Of a DNA stretch of 64,000 nucleotides, positions 13,007 through 24,550 are shown in pieces. A model generated the notes under the pieces. That model was not told where the DNA came from and did not search any database. It saw only the letters and a list, made by a program, of their open reading frames with translations. Source of the DNA: Acanthornis magna (Eukaryota > Chordata > Aves > Passeriformes > Acanthizidae); assembly GCA_036785705.1 (NCBI GenBank), contig JAWUZG010000332.1, forward strand, positions 1,178,001 to 1,242,000. Direction: 5' to 3'. Made by a program: the position numbers and the translations under genes. Position 1 is the first letter of the stretch. Each line of letters opens with the position of its first letter.

Positions 13007-14945
13007 AGTGAAAACTTGTTTCTGAAAAAGGGAAATATTTCTATTATATACCAAAACAAATGTAAGGGAAATCTATTTCCTGAGTTTCTCAAAAAGTGTG
13101 ATGTTATGCCTTGAAAAATCATATTTTGTGTTCTGCAATAATCAGACTGCATGATGCAGTGTATTTTTAAACTCTTCATTCATAACTGTTCAGGACTCAA
13201 CCATCTCCCTAAAGGTAAAGGGTGACATCCCCCACTACATATTTGAACACCCCCACTATCTGTGGATGAATCTGTGCAAGGTTTTTGAAGTCATCCAACT
13301 GATGACTCAAAATAAGAATGAATATGTTGAAGGATATTCACCTATATACATGTATATATTTATATAATTATTACTAGCAAGGGATTCATTGGTCATTTCA
13401 GCATTTTGTTGGAAGAAAATAAAAGACTCTTCCAGATAACACTAAATAAATATTTTCTGCTTCAGATTGGTAATTTTTTTTTTTTCTGAAATGGAAGATT
13501 TAAAAAAAAAAAACAGAGTTCCTGGGGGGGGGAACAGTTATTTTACTAAAATTCAGTTTTCTATGCAGACACTGAGGATTTGGTCTGACTTTAATTATCA
13601 AATTAAGAAATCAGTGGGAAACTGCCTTGTCCCTTGCAGAATCCTCCCCTGACGTTGAATAATGATGCAGAATAATGCACAAATGCCCAAGTATTTGTAA
13701 TTTAAACTGAATTGGTGATTTGCTGTTACTTATTTTGGAAGAAAAGCTACTGGAAAAGCTTCATGGGGATATTTTAGGGAAGAAGGACAGCAGAGATGTG
13801 TTGTGTATGTTGTTCTGGAAGTGTTCAACAGCAACCTGAACTGAGAATGATTACACATCTGGTGGGACTGGGAGCTGCATGATGGGAAACGTTAGTTTAA
13901 TTTATAGAATTAATAAGCATGTGCATAAGTACAATTTACAAGTGATAAAATGGTTCCTTCTGTGGTGGAAAGAGAAAAATCTATATCAGACATGTTACTG
14001 CAGTTTAATCAAGACAATCAATTTTTTTAGTAAGTACAAATAAGAGTGGTGTAAAAATGACAGGAAATGTTTTAAAATCAGAAGGTTCTAAAGTACACGA
14101 TAATTAAGTTTCCTTGTGCAATAGGAAGACACCACAACTGCCTTTCCTCTTTAATTTCATTATTTCTTTCCTAGTGGGCAAAAGTCATGCAATTTACAGA
14201 AATGATAGGACTGTCTCTCAATGAAAGTTCTGATTTGTTGCAAATAATGCAAGGTCAGGAATAGAAATTAGTGCAAAAGGAGAGGGTAAATTGTTTTCAA
14301 TAGCATTTGGTTGCAGGGAAAATCTGGTTTCTTAATTAAGACTATACATTTTTATCTCAAGATCATGCAACCTCATCTGCGGTGGTATCTGTTAGATTAT
14401 ACATGGAGTAGTTCTTAGTGCTCCATTGCATTGCCATTCCTTTTGTGAAATTTCTGTTCAAGAATTACTGCACTGTGATATTTTGAAATCAAAGTTTTAA
14501 TTCTTGGCAGGTGGCTGTTATTAGAAAAGAGAAGGAGGGAAGGGACAGGAAAAAAATCTTCTTGTAGTTAGGGCTTTTCTGCAACTGTTCCATTTGACAA
14601 GGGAAGTCGTTACAGGTGATTGAAAAAGTTCACTCTGGGCAGGAAATTTGTAATATTCCTGTCGCTTTCTGCATGCAGATGAGGAGCTGCTGCCAGCTGT
14701 ACTCGCTCGCTGCAGCTTCAGGGACTTCTGCGATTTCCTTCCGTTCAAATTGGTCCAAACCACTGAACTTATTCCCATCTCCAGCGTTTGTAGAGCCAGA
14801 CCAATTTGCCTTTATCACAACAGAGTTGCCGAAGGCTTTGTGAATTACAAGCTGTTTCTCATGTTTATTGATGGACTGATATTTGGGAAAGGACCAAAAT
14901 AATAATAGTAAAAAAGTACAGTTCATTTCCATTGGAATTGGTTTT
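13007..14945. other. non-coding AT-rich stretch
   Basis: No gene is recognised. It contains the homopolymer cluster at 13474-13532 and short AT-rich runs such as 13340-13372. Open frames near 14521-14932 overlap on both strands and show no domain. Confidence 0.7.
13474..13532. repeat. homopolymer cluster T12, A12 and G9
   Basis: A run of 12 T (13474-13485), 16 mixed bases, a run of 12 A (13502-13513) and, after 10 bases, a run of 9 G (13524-13532). The T and A runs are complementary and could pair as a hairpin with a 16-base loop. Such runs are prone to sequencing and replication slippage, so exact lengths should be treated with care. Confidence 0.85.
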
Positions 14946-14968
14946 CTTCTTTCTTTCTTTCTTTCTTG
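14946..14968. repeat. (CTTT)n microsatellite, about 5 copies
   Basis: A short pure pyrimidine tract of CTTT units on the plus strand, followed by a degenerate pyrimidine-rich tail. Confidence 0.85.
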
Positions 14969-16680
14969 CTTTTTATCTTCCAGGTTTTCTTTTCCATTTT
15001 TGGGGGGATGGTAGGAGGATAAGGAGACGTGTAGTGCTCAGTTTCTAAATGTGAGACCTCTGGGAGAAGGAACTGAAGTAATTGAATCGGATTAGACAAG
15101 CCAGCAGAACAAAGTCACATTCCATGAGGTTTTTCCAGCATTGAGTAGATGAATAGTAATTATTTAAGGATTAGTGCAAGTCTAAGATGTGGTCCACTCT
15201 GAATACTCTTCACCATATATAAACAAAACCAAGATGTAATATGTGCTATTTAAGCTTCTTTTTATCTATAATAGATTTCTTTTAAGGCTGCAAGAACTTG
15301 AAAAAATCCTGTATGGTGAGTAAGCACTCTTACTGTTTTTCAATAAAGAATTAAACCCTATAAGCTTTAACTCTAAAGAGATTCTAAAGAGAGCTTAATT
15401 AAAGATACTTACTCTTGCTTTAAATTATGTCTACTCTCATTCTGGTGGCTTTTGGTTGTGTGGTTTGTTGCTTTTTGTATGTACTTCAGTGAAGTAGAGG
15501 GGAATATTTAAAAGCCACAGGTTGGGTTTTTTAATGGTTTATGGTACCCTTTTTTTTTCCTAGTTTCTGAGCTTTTACAGATTGACAATTATACTCACTT
15601 TTGGCCACATCTTTAAAAGTAAAATGCAAATATTTGAACCCATTTTTAAAACTTTTTTGTATCCTTATTGTTGAAATAAGGACATTAACCCATAGTCTTG
15701 ACAGACCTTTTAAAGAAAAGCTGGGTTTTTCATTTCAAGTTCCATCTCCCAGAACATTGCAAAGATGACTTTGGATGCATTATCTGAGAGTAGCACACAT
15801 ATCAGAAGAATTATGCTTTACAACAGCTGTAGTTCCTGGGTCATTTTTCTGGAGAACCATGAAATAGCACAGTAGGAGATGAATAAAGATGAGGTTATGG
15901 CTGTGATTTCTTGTTCCTACTTCATTTTGGGAAATATTGCAAATGGTTTTCTATATTCAAGATTGGATTGCTTTTATTCCCAAAAGACCTCTGCTCTTGA
16001 TATTTTTCCCACATACTTCATTTAATACAGCTTTTGTTGTGGTTTCCATTTCCCCCCTCTCTCTGTATCATGAGATAAATGAAATAAAGAGTAGATCAAC
16101 CACCAGGTGACCACATTGTGGATTCACTGAGAATAACAGGAATTTATGGCTTAAGCAGAAGCAAAGCATTTGTCTTCCTGAAAATTCATTCAAGCCCTGC
16201 TCTTGGGAAATTCCACTGTTCTAACCTTTATATAACCTGTCATTTGGGCAATTTCAGGTGCTAGATCTAGACACTGGAGAACACAAATTTTTTCTTTTTT
16301 TTTTTTTTTACCTCCTTTAAAGTCATATTCACTGGGGTTGTTTCATTTTGAGCCAGGTAGTCTTCACAGCTCTTTCTGTTGTCTGTAACTGCTCCACAGG
16401 ATTGAATGTATTAAGAGCTGTGAATTTTTAGAGGCTATGTTCCTATAGAGTCTGAGGTTCTGTGAATGCTTGATTTTCTGGACCCCAGAGGGCTGCAGTC
16501 AGGGGATAAACATTTGGGCCAGGATTGAGGGACAGGAGGCACAATCAAGATTAGAGGGTTTGGAGACAAAACCAGAGACCAAGATACAGGAGCAGGAGGT
16601 TCAGTTGCTCAGACAAGGTTTCTAAAAAGACATCTTAGTATGAAGAAACAGCAAGGCCCTTTCCTAGAAAGCATAAAACT
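14969..16680. other. non-coding stretch with one micro-exon candidate
   Basis: No gene is recognised. At 15287-15315 a 29-base segment is bounded by a pyrimidine-rich AG (TTTCTTTTAAG) and a GTGAGTAAG, a good-looking pair of splice signals; it is discussed as a finding rather than called as an exon. A 13-base-plus T run lies near 16296-16309. Confidence 0.65.
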
Positions 16681-16777
16681 TGAGCAGCCTATGAAAAGCC
16701 ACTGCATTAAGAGAGTGGGATGAAAGAGAGGATGGCAAGGAACTGAGGAAGGGCATTAGGCCAGCTTCTTACACTTG
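16681..16777. repeat. copy A of an unnamed dispersed repeat
   Basis: This segment aligns in the same orientation with 18151-18255. Shared words include CTGCATT, GAGAG, CAAGGAA, TGAGGAAGGGCATT and CAGCTTCTTAC. Copy A lacks about 10 bases present in copy B before CAAGGAA. Several substitutions separate them, so the pair is not a recent duplication. I cannot name the family. Confidence 0.6.
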
Positions 16778-18150
16778 CAGGGCGGATGCTAAATTCAAGG
16801 TCTGTTGAGCTTTCAGTTAGCTGTGGGGATCTCTGTGCTTGCTGATGGACTGATAAGCCAAACGAGATTTGACTTCTTCTGCTAGAAAAAAACCCAACCC
16901 CGAAATAAACAACACAGAGCATGAGAAAAATCACACACGCAGAGAGAAATGTCAGTGCCATGAGCTGGGGTTTATCTCAGTGCATAGCTCTCAGCCAGCA
17001 AAAGTACAATCAGTAGGGGCTCAACAGAGGCAAAATTTGCTGCTGCTGTAGCACAGTTAGGAAGGACATTTCCCTGGGCTGCAGGCAGGGTCACCGCCCG
17101 GCCCGGCAGAAGAACAAGACACTACCCAATATGTCGCTTTAGCGGCATGAAAAGTACGAATCCCACGGTACAGCCTTTCCTTTGTGATCTCTTGGTGCCA
17201 CTCTGATGAGCAAAGGTCTGAGGCACAAAATATTTCCGCCAACTTGTCTTTGATCAAGAGATGTTTCTACTGTCTGTATCTATCAGACTTTTGCTATAAT
17301 TGGCCTTACCAATTTTGTTCACACTTCAACTGTGAGGAATATGTAGCACACCAGTAACAGGCTGTCTTGTGTTGATAACAAGCTTTTTTAATAAATCACT
17401 CAACCTTCCTATAATAATAAGACTTTCTGCTGTGTTTTCTTCTCAAAAGTAAAGAGAAAAAATAATTCTGCCACCTGGATTGTCATTTTCTTGTCTGTCT
17501 CATTTTCATTCTTTTGTTACATGACATGGTGCAACATAAGATAGAAAGAAAATCTGCTGGTTTTCTTTATTTTGCTTTTTTCCTGGCACACTACTGTTGT
17601 TCCAAAAGTCACAGAACCAAAGATATACTCAGCTGGAGGACATGAGAAGAGAGATGAGGCTGTGCAGATATGACCAGAAAAGCAAACTAAACAATGCTAG
17701 GCAAAATCAGAGGAACAAACTGCTTCAATGTTCAACTTGCAGCTTTTTTACTTGGAGTAAGGAGTAACCTGTTGGAAATATTAATTTTAAGTTCCTACAA
17801 TTTATTAACTCATCTTTACATTTTAGGATTTAAAGCACTTACAAGGAGTCCGTTAAGGAAGATGTAAGAATATTCATGTGAGGTTTTTCATTCGATTCAG
17901 TGGGCCCTGGGCACAGCCCTGAGACACTGGACTGTCTGACAAGCCTCCTTTAAGGACTAATGAGCTATGCCATCGTGCTTTTATGATGTGGATGGCTAGG
18001 GATCTCCTTTCCTATCATTTCATTTTCAGAGAGAATAGGGCTGAGAGGTTCCTGAAGACCAAAGTGATTATCATATCCTCTATATAATAAATATAGGGTT
18101 GAAAGGTGCTGTGGAATAGAAGACATCTGAGGATGGAAAAGAGGAGGAGG
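16778..18150. other. non-coding stretch between two repeat copies
   Basis: No gene is recognised. A GC-richer patch sits near 17080-17110. The rest is AT-rich with short open frames only. Confidence 0.7.
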
Positions 18151-18255
18151 TGTTCTGCCTGTGAAAACCATCTGCATTCCGAGAGGGGGATGGAGAAGAG
18201 ACTGGCCTTGCTGCAAGGAATTGAGGAAGGGCATTGGGTCAGCTTCTTACCCTTG
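18151..18255. repeat. copy B of an unnamed dispersed repeat
   Basis: This is the partner of 16681-16777 in direct orientation, about 1.4 kb downstream. The most similar core is the 14-base TGAGGAAGGGCATT followed by CAGCTTCTTAC. Both may be fragments of one interspersed element inserted twice, or an old local duplication. Confidence 0.6.
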
Positions 18256-20830
18256 TCCTGACCATGACACACTTGAAATGTAATCACTTTTGATTATCAA
18301 CTTCCTGATTTTTTTTTCTTGTTAAGGCTGAAGCTTATCATGCCCTCAACCAGGAAGAAGCCCAGGTTACTTTCCTGAAAAGCTGAACCTCTGCTACAGG
18401 CACAATTCCATGGTGTGTTCCCATCCAGCTGTAGTGAGAGATGTGTCTCTGTGGTCTCAACTCTGTTTTTTAACTAAAATTGAAATGTTTTTTTGAAAGA
18501 AAATATATTAAAATTTGTATTACATAAGCAGCAGAGGATCCAAATGAAGAAGATTTTGAAGGCTGGTATATCTGGCATTAGCTTGAAGCTAAGAACCATA
18601 TTTTCAAAGACAGGTAGGCGCTGGGATTTTGAACATCTTACAGACACATAAATCCAGAAAGAGAGGCTTTAAAAAAAATCCCCTGGGCATTATTTACCTG
18701 CTTAAAGAACACTGAAAGTCAAACTTTGGAAAATATGGACTGTGGATATGTTCTAAATCTTTTTCTTTTCCTTTCAAATCACTTTTTCCATATCTTAGTA
18801 GATCTAGAGTTACACAAAGTATGTGGTCACTACAATCTTAAACATAATGCTGAATTATGTTATTCTATTGCTTTATCTGTTGAATTTTAGTACTGCCAGG
18901 AACAGCCAAATTTCTTCTCCTGATGCACACAGTGTCTAACAAGTCCTGCCCTAGTGCAACTTTCCATCGTTCAGCATGGGTGCACCACGGCTTTTACCAA
19001 AAGCTGCTCTTACTTTCCCTCCTCCAAGTACGTCTGCATCATTCCCAATTAAAGTTTTCATCCCTTCCCTAATCAAGATTATGATCAACTTCCTTTTCTC
19101 ATATTAAAAAGGATGTGAAAGCCTTCTTTCAAATCATTTTATCTCAAATGCAAATAGTCATTTCTCCTTGCCTCACAGAGAACTTCATGCTCTGAATCTA
19201 TACACAGGAACTCTGACTACACAAGTGCAAAACCTGGCTGAGGCTGCCTTTGAGGAGATTATTTTATTTCTCTAGGGCTGCCCTGATCAGCTATCTCTGG
19301 TCAGATGGGTGTTATGATGGATCCAACTCAAAAATACTTGAAGTGACTTTGCAAATTTTGCTTTATCTCCAATCTCTGCTCTTCTGCATGGAGTAACCTT
19401 AAACACACCAAATTTCATATTAAAAAGGTTGAAAGCACACTTATTCTTTATTATTATTTTATTCAGCACACTAAAAAATGTACCAATATCCAATAACCTT
19501 TGGAAGATGTGATCTGTCTCTGTGAGTGAGATAACTGAATAGTAACAATTTTTAAATAGAAAACCTATAATTCAGCCTACCTGACATCAAATCATAGCAG
19601 ACTGTTGCTCTTTAAGGAATATGCTACATCAGTAACAGCATTATTGGATGATAGGAAAAAGACTGTAATATTTAGTTGGGTTGCAACAACAAAGCACATT
19701 TGGGAATCATTTACTGGAGCTCAAAGAAGATGGATAAAAATCAATATTGCATGTTGCCTACATGGCTATTTCATTCTCCAATTGCCAACAAGCAATAAAT
19801 TGGTGCTAGAATTAGAATTCTGACATATCATTAATCAGAGGAATAAATATGAAACAGCTTGATGAACCTTGGTATAAGAAACACAATTTCAAATAAAAAG
19901 TCATCCCACATGTGTCATTTCTTGCTAGGGCTTTATATAATTCAGCAAATTGTATCATAAATTTTGGCAAAAGGGACACTGGAGCTGTCAACTTAATTTT
20001 TTTTAAAGGGAAAAGCTCAAAAGACAATATTAGTTCCGTGTCACAGAGAGTAATCCTGCCTTTCCTACTCTTATGTGGATTTAAATATTGTTTTCAGTAA
20101 TGAGGGTGCAATCCTAGGAGAGTAGGTATGCACCTAATTTGGTGCTTTAAAGTTGCAGTATTTTACATCTGGTTTGATGCAGCCATCTGATCCATCTTAC
20201 TTTCTCCTCTGAATCCCAATAGCCTTTCTTTTGCTCAGCCAGCTATAGTCAGCATATTAATGAACTTATATCAGTAATGAATTTGTTCCACTGTAGACAA
20301 ACAGGAATTTTGCTGCCAACCTCCCCAGAGGCAAGGTTGAACTCATTTTTTGATGGTAGTCACACCTCAGCTCAGGCATCTTTGGAGTTTGTGCCAACAT
20401 TCCAACACTTCCTTTTAAAAAAAGAAGAAAGAAACCTGTGTCTTGGCCAGTTGTTTTATTTATTTTTTTTTAATTGTGATCATGTTCAGCCCTCTTCTTC
20501 TCTCTTAGGATTTGCCCTTCTTTATTATTGGTAATGAGCAGTACCTTTAATTCCACAGTGTGATCCTGAATAAAAAATGCTGCTGCCCACCAAGTGTTGT
20601 GGGACTGTAGAACTTCCTGGACAAGGCTCAGTACATGTCCAGAGCAGGAGCCACTTAGGAGGTGTCCCTTCCCTTCGATCTTGATGCAGATTGAGATTAA
20701 TGGCTTTAACAACAGAAGCTGCAGTTCAAAATGACAGTGGAAAGCTTTTTCATCGCCTCTGCTACCAGAAAAAAAAACACCTTTCCTATGTTCCTTTCCT
20801 AGACAGCGCAGCTTTCCACTCACAGATCAC
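18256..20830. other. non-coding AT-rich stretch
   Basis: No gene, named repeat or RNA gene is recognised. Open frames are under about 120 codons and overlap on both strands. Confidence 0.7.
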
Positions 20831-21330
20831 CTGAGTGGCTCTTCTGCCCTGTTCTGTGAGGAAAAGGGAGGAGAGCAGCAGCTGGGGGCAGGAACTGAGG
20901 AGCTCAGTCCCAATCCCACTCCTTTTCCTCCTGCTGCTGCTCAGACAGGGAGGGCCAGGGCAGAGGTGGAGGCTTAGCAGGGTGAGCGCTGGGCAGGGAA
21001 GGAAGATTGCAGGGCACGGGGTTGGTCCTGGAGCTGTTGTGATAACACAGCATCAACATTTCCACACGTCTGCTGCACCTGCAGTGTGCTCTGCTCGTGT
21101 ACAATTGCCACGTCACTCCTGCAAGAGTTTAATCATCCAACATTATCTGCTCCCTGCTTGGAGCACAGAATGGCTCTCTCGTGTCCACAGCCTCAGGAGG
21201 GGAAGCAAGGCAAGGACTGTGGCTGGTTCAGCCTGCCTGTCTGTCCCGCAGTGTGTGCTCCGCGCAGCCAGCAGCCTTTCTCTGAGTGGGGCTCTGCTTT
21301 TTTGGAGGAAGAAAAGTATTGGTGGCTTAT
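20831..21330. other. GC-rich block, no gene recognised
   Basis: Composition changes sharply to GC-rich for about 500 bases, with recurring CAGCAG, CTGCTGCTG and GGGCAGG words. It contains a 166-codon plus-strand frame (20835-21335) that starts at GTG, has a Leu run and shows no known domain. High GC lowers stop-codon frequency, so the frame alone is weak evidence. CpG dinucleotides are sparse, which argues against a CpG-island promoter. Confidence 0.55.
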
Positions 21331-21538
21331 TTTAATTTAAAAACAAATCAAAACCAACACCATCACACTAGGAAAAATAAGGCAAGAAATGTAAAAAATG
21401 AGGCAAACTGAGAAAATATGTTAGCAGTCGTGTAAATCCTTCAGCCCAGGAAAAGGTAAATTTTCATTGTTATGAGACATTGTTATTAGTTACTTGGAGG
21501 TGCTACACCTTTCTACTAATTGAAGATTTCTTTTCTGC
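21331..21538. other. short non-coding spacer before the LTR-like block
   Basis: AT-rich sequence with no feature seen. No tRNA-type primer-binding site can be recognised next to the LTR-like end at about 21539, which favours a solitary LTR over a full provirus continuing in this direction. Confidence 0.5.
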
Positions 21539-22120
21539 TGGTGGTATCGTTGCCTTTTCCTGGTCTTAGAATTATGAGCCAGACACGGTTAAAGGGATAA
21601 AAGGGTTTTACCTCAGTATTTTAATAGGATCCTATGGTGCACAGCTCTTCAAGGTGGAACATGCCAAGATGCACACCCCATATCACGCATATACAATTTT
21701 TACAGACCTTGCAAATTAGCATATCCATCTAAAATATCCCAATAAGAAACTTAATAAATTAAGTAATGTCCCCTACTCAAAAGAATTCCCCCTTCAATGA
21801 GGCTAGAGCCCAGTTTACAAAATGTGTTCCAGAGAGAAGGTTTCAACCAAGGTTGAAATCTCGAGTTTTGAGATAGTTTAGGGCTCTCTGGTTTCCTACT
21901 GAGGATGTTTGGTCTTTCTGTCAGCAGAATCCCAAAACTAAGCTAGAATATCAAGCTACAAAAATTCCAAGCATGTAGGCTAAGGGTACAGAGAATATAT
22001 AAAGGGTACAAGAAATACATAAAAGGGTATATAAAATATATAAAAGGGTATATAAAAAGAAAAGGCAAAAATCATCAGGCCTCAGTATGGGGCAAAGAAA
22101 TACAGATGGTGCCCAGATCA
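21539..22120 (-). mobile_element. probable endogenous-retrovirus LTR, reverse orientation
   Basis: Read on the minus strand, the block shows the order expected of an avian retroviral LTR: TATA-like sequences (21981-22060), a GGTGCACAGCTCTTC-type segment (about 21630-21650), AAAACCCTTTTATCCC (about 21597-21612) and an AACCGTGTCTGGCTCAT end (about 21573-21589), finishing near a TGG at 21539-21544 on the plus strand. The assignment rests on remembered similarity to avian LTR R-U5 regions. The far boundary and target-site duplication could not be found, so the LTR may extend into the GC-rich part up to about 22500. No retroviral coding frame is seen. Confidence 0.45.
21981..22059. repeat. four imperfect ~20-bp repeats with TATA-like motifs
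   Basis: Four adjacent units of 18 to 21 bases share an AAGGGTA core followed by an A/T-rich tail (ATATAT, TACAT, TATATAAAA). On the minus strand they offer several TATA-box-like sequences in the place where an LTR promoter would lie. They look like local expansion of a promoter-proximal motif. Confidence 0.8.
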
Positions 22121-22640
22121 AGCTTCTTGATGTGCAGATCTAGTGCAGAGGGGAAGCCCCCACGGTCTCCTGCGCTCAGGTGACTCTCCCCACTGCAGTC
22201 ACCTGGCAAGGCGCAGGTACCTGTGCAGCACCTGAGCATGCAGTGGCCGTGGGGGGTGACACACAGGTGTGTGTGCTGTCACCAGACATCCTCAGTCACA
22301 CGAGGCCACTGCTGTGGCATCATTGTCCCTGTGTTTGTGCCGTGGTGAGGCTGGGATCAGAGGGAGGGGTGCTGTGTCTGCCGTGGGGATGTGTCTGTTG
22401 TCAGACTGCGCTGGAGCTGCCAGTCCCTGGCAGGGTTTTAATTGTGCCTCTCTTCTGGGGTGCCTGTAAGCCCAGCTATGTGTGTGAGCATTAACTCTGC
22501 CGCAGGGCAGGGTTTCGATCCTTGTGCGGTTTTGCAATAATCCTATAATCCTTTTACATTCTAAGTTGTTACATAATTCGGACAAAGTATATGCACGAGA
22601 TGGACTTTTGTCCTGTGTTACTGACACACTGAGCACTAAA
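22121..22640. other. GC-rich continuation, possibly the U3 part of the LTR
   Basis: GC-rich sequence with many CACA and GTGTGTG words and an inverted repeat at 22177-22205. It may be the upstream part of the LTR, a remnant of retroviral internal sequence, or unrelated DNA. Plus and minus frames of about 104 to 114 codons overlap here and show no domain I recognise. Confidence 0.4.
22177..22205. other. 9-bp perfect inverted repeat with 11-base loop
   Basis: CAGGTGACT at 22177-22185 pairs exactly with AGTCACCTG at 22197-22205. Each arm carries a CAGGTG/CACCTG E-box. It could form a small hairpin or act as a paired binding site. Confidence 0.6.
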
Positions 22641-24394
22641 ATATCACACTGCTTTGTTGGAAAATCAAGGCATTAAACAAGCAAAGAATTGCATAAATTT
22701 AAAATAAGTCCTTGTAATTACCTGCATTCCAGGAACCAGATATACCCCAAATCCTCGCATTTGGTCTAACCAAGAAAGATGTTCCTTGCTATTTGTCTCA
22801 AGGCAGGATAGACAACAATCTGGGGCAAACTCTACTACAGATAAAATGAACATATTCTAGGCTGCCTGAATGCTCACTTTACGTCTGAGTAACTCTGAGG
22901 TGTTATAAACATATGTGTGTGGTCCAGAATAATCTGTGTGTATTTCTTGTGAAGTGTTTTTTCATTAGTAGACAAATAGTGCCATAAAGTTAAGTGTCAG
23001 AATAAACCTTTTGGCTTAAGTAGCCAATTTTCTTATATTTTCTATTTCACAAGCTAGGTATGTGCTCACAGACACTTCCAGGGCTAAAAGGAGAAGTGTG
23101 AGAAGCAGTGAATGCTGTGAATCTTCTCAGTGTATCAGTTCCCAAAACACCTGCATTAATCAGGGTTGAGTAGCTCTGGTGTGAAAATGGCTGGACTGCT
23201 CAGTCTTTCCATTTGATGTGATTAATACAGAAAAGCTGTTTGGGGAGAAGAAGAAAAGTCATTCTATCTTTTGAATTTCTAGTCTGTTTATTGAATTTTT
23301 GTTATTGACAAAAAGTCAAAGTATCAACAGATTCTGAAGAGTAAAATGTATTAACTTTGCAAAAAGCATGCTTGACTATTTGAGTAAGAACATCAAGTTT
23401 TCAGCAGCATTTCTACTTACGAGAGTATTAAACCTCTAATACAAGAGCTAAGAAATGTAATCAAGTGACTCAAAAGTGTGTGATCAACTTCACCTGATGT
23501 CTCACAAATCTCAAGGTGTTGCACCTTAAACAGTTGTGTCTATAGGACTGTCTGCCCTTCTAACTGCCGAATAAATAAGGCAGTGCAATTCTTGCTTCCC
23601 TGGGTTATCAGTGGCTTAAGTTTGGGCTAATTTGCTCACCTGAGGAACAAGCTGAATTAATCTTTTTGGGTTTTTCGTGCATTCAGTGTTAACATAGTTC
23701 AGCTGCTTCCAGAGGCTGAAATTGCCCATTGAAAGATATTTTATGTTGGTGATCCGAGAATTTCTACAAGCAGAAATGTGAAAGTTTGGCAATATTTCTT
23801 TTTCCAGTAAAACTTAGCTTCTCAGTTTGCAAAATAGGCTTTGTTTCTTTTTATCAGCCTTCAAATAAAGTCTGTCAAAAGAGCATGTGAGACCCCTGGT
23901 CTGGGCCAAATCATTGTAAGAATTGCTGGGATTCAGCAGCAGACAACTGGTGGTTCTTAGACCTTGAAGAGCTTTTTTTCACCACCAGGTTTGAAGGAGA
24001 GTAGGCATTTGTTTCTCTAACAGCAACAGAAGAGTAAAATTTCACAATAACTAATTATTGGTGAAATAAATACAGATAAATCCATGCTGCAGAAATCTCT
24101 TTCAAACAAGACACATGTGGAAAGCTGTTGTCTAAACAAAAAAATCACACTACTCTTGACTATAACAAAATCCATCTTTGATTTTGGAATTTGTTCTGAT
24201 TAAGTGTTAAAAGGCAACTCAGCTCTGATCTGTTCTGTTGACTACAGTATGGATAGAGCAATAAAGTTTTACCCTTTCTGTGTGAACGTCAGTCTGTTTT
24301 GGACTGAAGGCAATACAGTCTTCATTTAATTTGATTTAGAAATAAAAGAACAACAAATACACTATTGCTTAAGGTGGGAAATAGAGTAAGCAAC
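22641..24394. other. non-coding AT-rich stretch
   Basis: No gene, repeat or RNA gene is recognised. Confidence 0.7.
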
Positions 24395-24550
24395 TAGAAT
24401 CATAAAACAATTTAGGTTGGAAGTGGTCTCAGTAGTTCATCTCCTCCAGCCCTCACTCAGAGAATGCCTGATCCACCCAGATTGTGATGAACAAGGCTTT
24501 GCTTGGATGTTGCTGTGACAGGGGACCTGAGTTACATCTTTTGTTCTCAT
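24395..24550 (-). mobile_element. old CR1 LINE 3'-end fragment
   Basis: The plus strand begins AATCATAAAACAATTTAGG followed by TTGGAAG and a GTTCATCTCCTCCAGCC segment, the reverse complement of the CR1 3' end with its ATTCTRTG-type tail. The later ATTGTG...CAAGGCTTTG...TTGGATGTTG part fits the continuing CR1 pattern. It is more diverged than the two other copies in the window and is 5' truncated as CR1 copies usually are. No coding part is present. Confidence 0.6.

Noticed and set aside
12733..13179. Open frames of 72 to 143 codons on both strands
   Set aside because: Their length comes from the TTTCC array, which has no stop in either direction; the peptide is a 5-residue repeat.
20835..21335. 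166-codon plus-strand frame with a Leu-rich start
   Set aside because: GTG start, GC-rich composition reduces stops, and no signal-peptide context or domain convinces.
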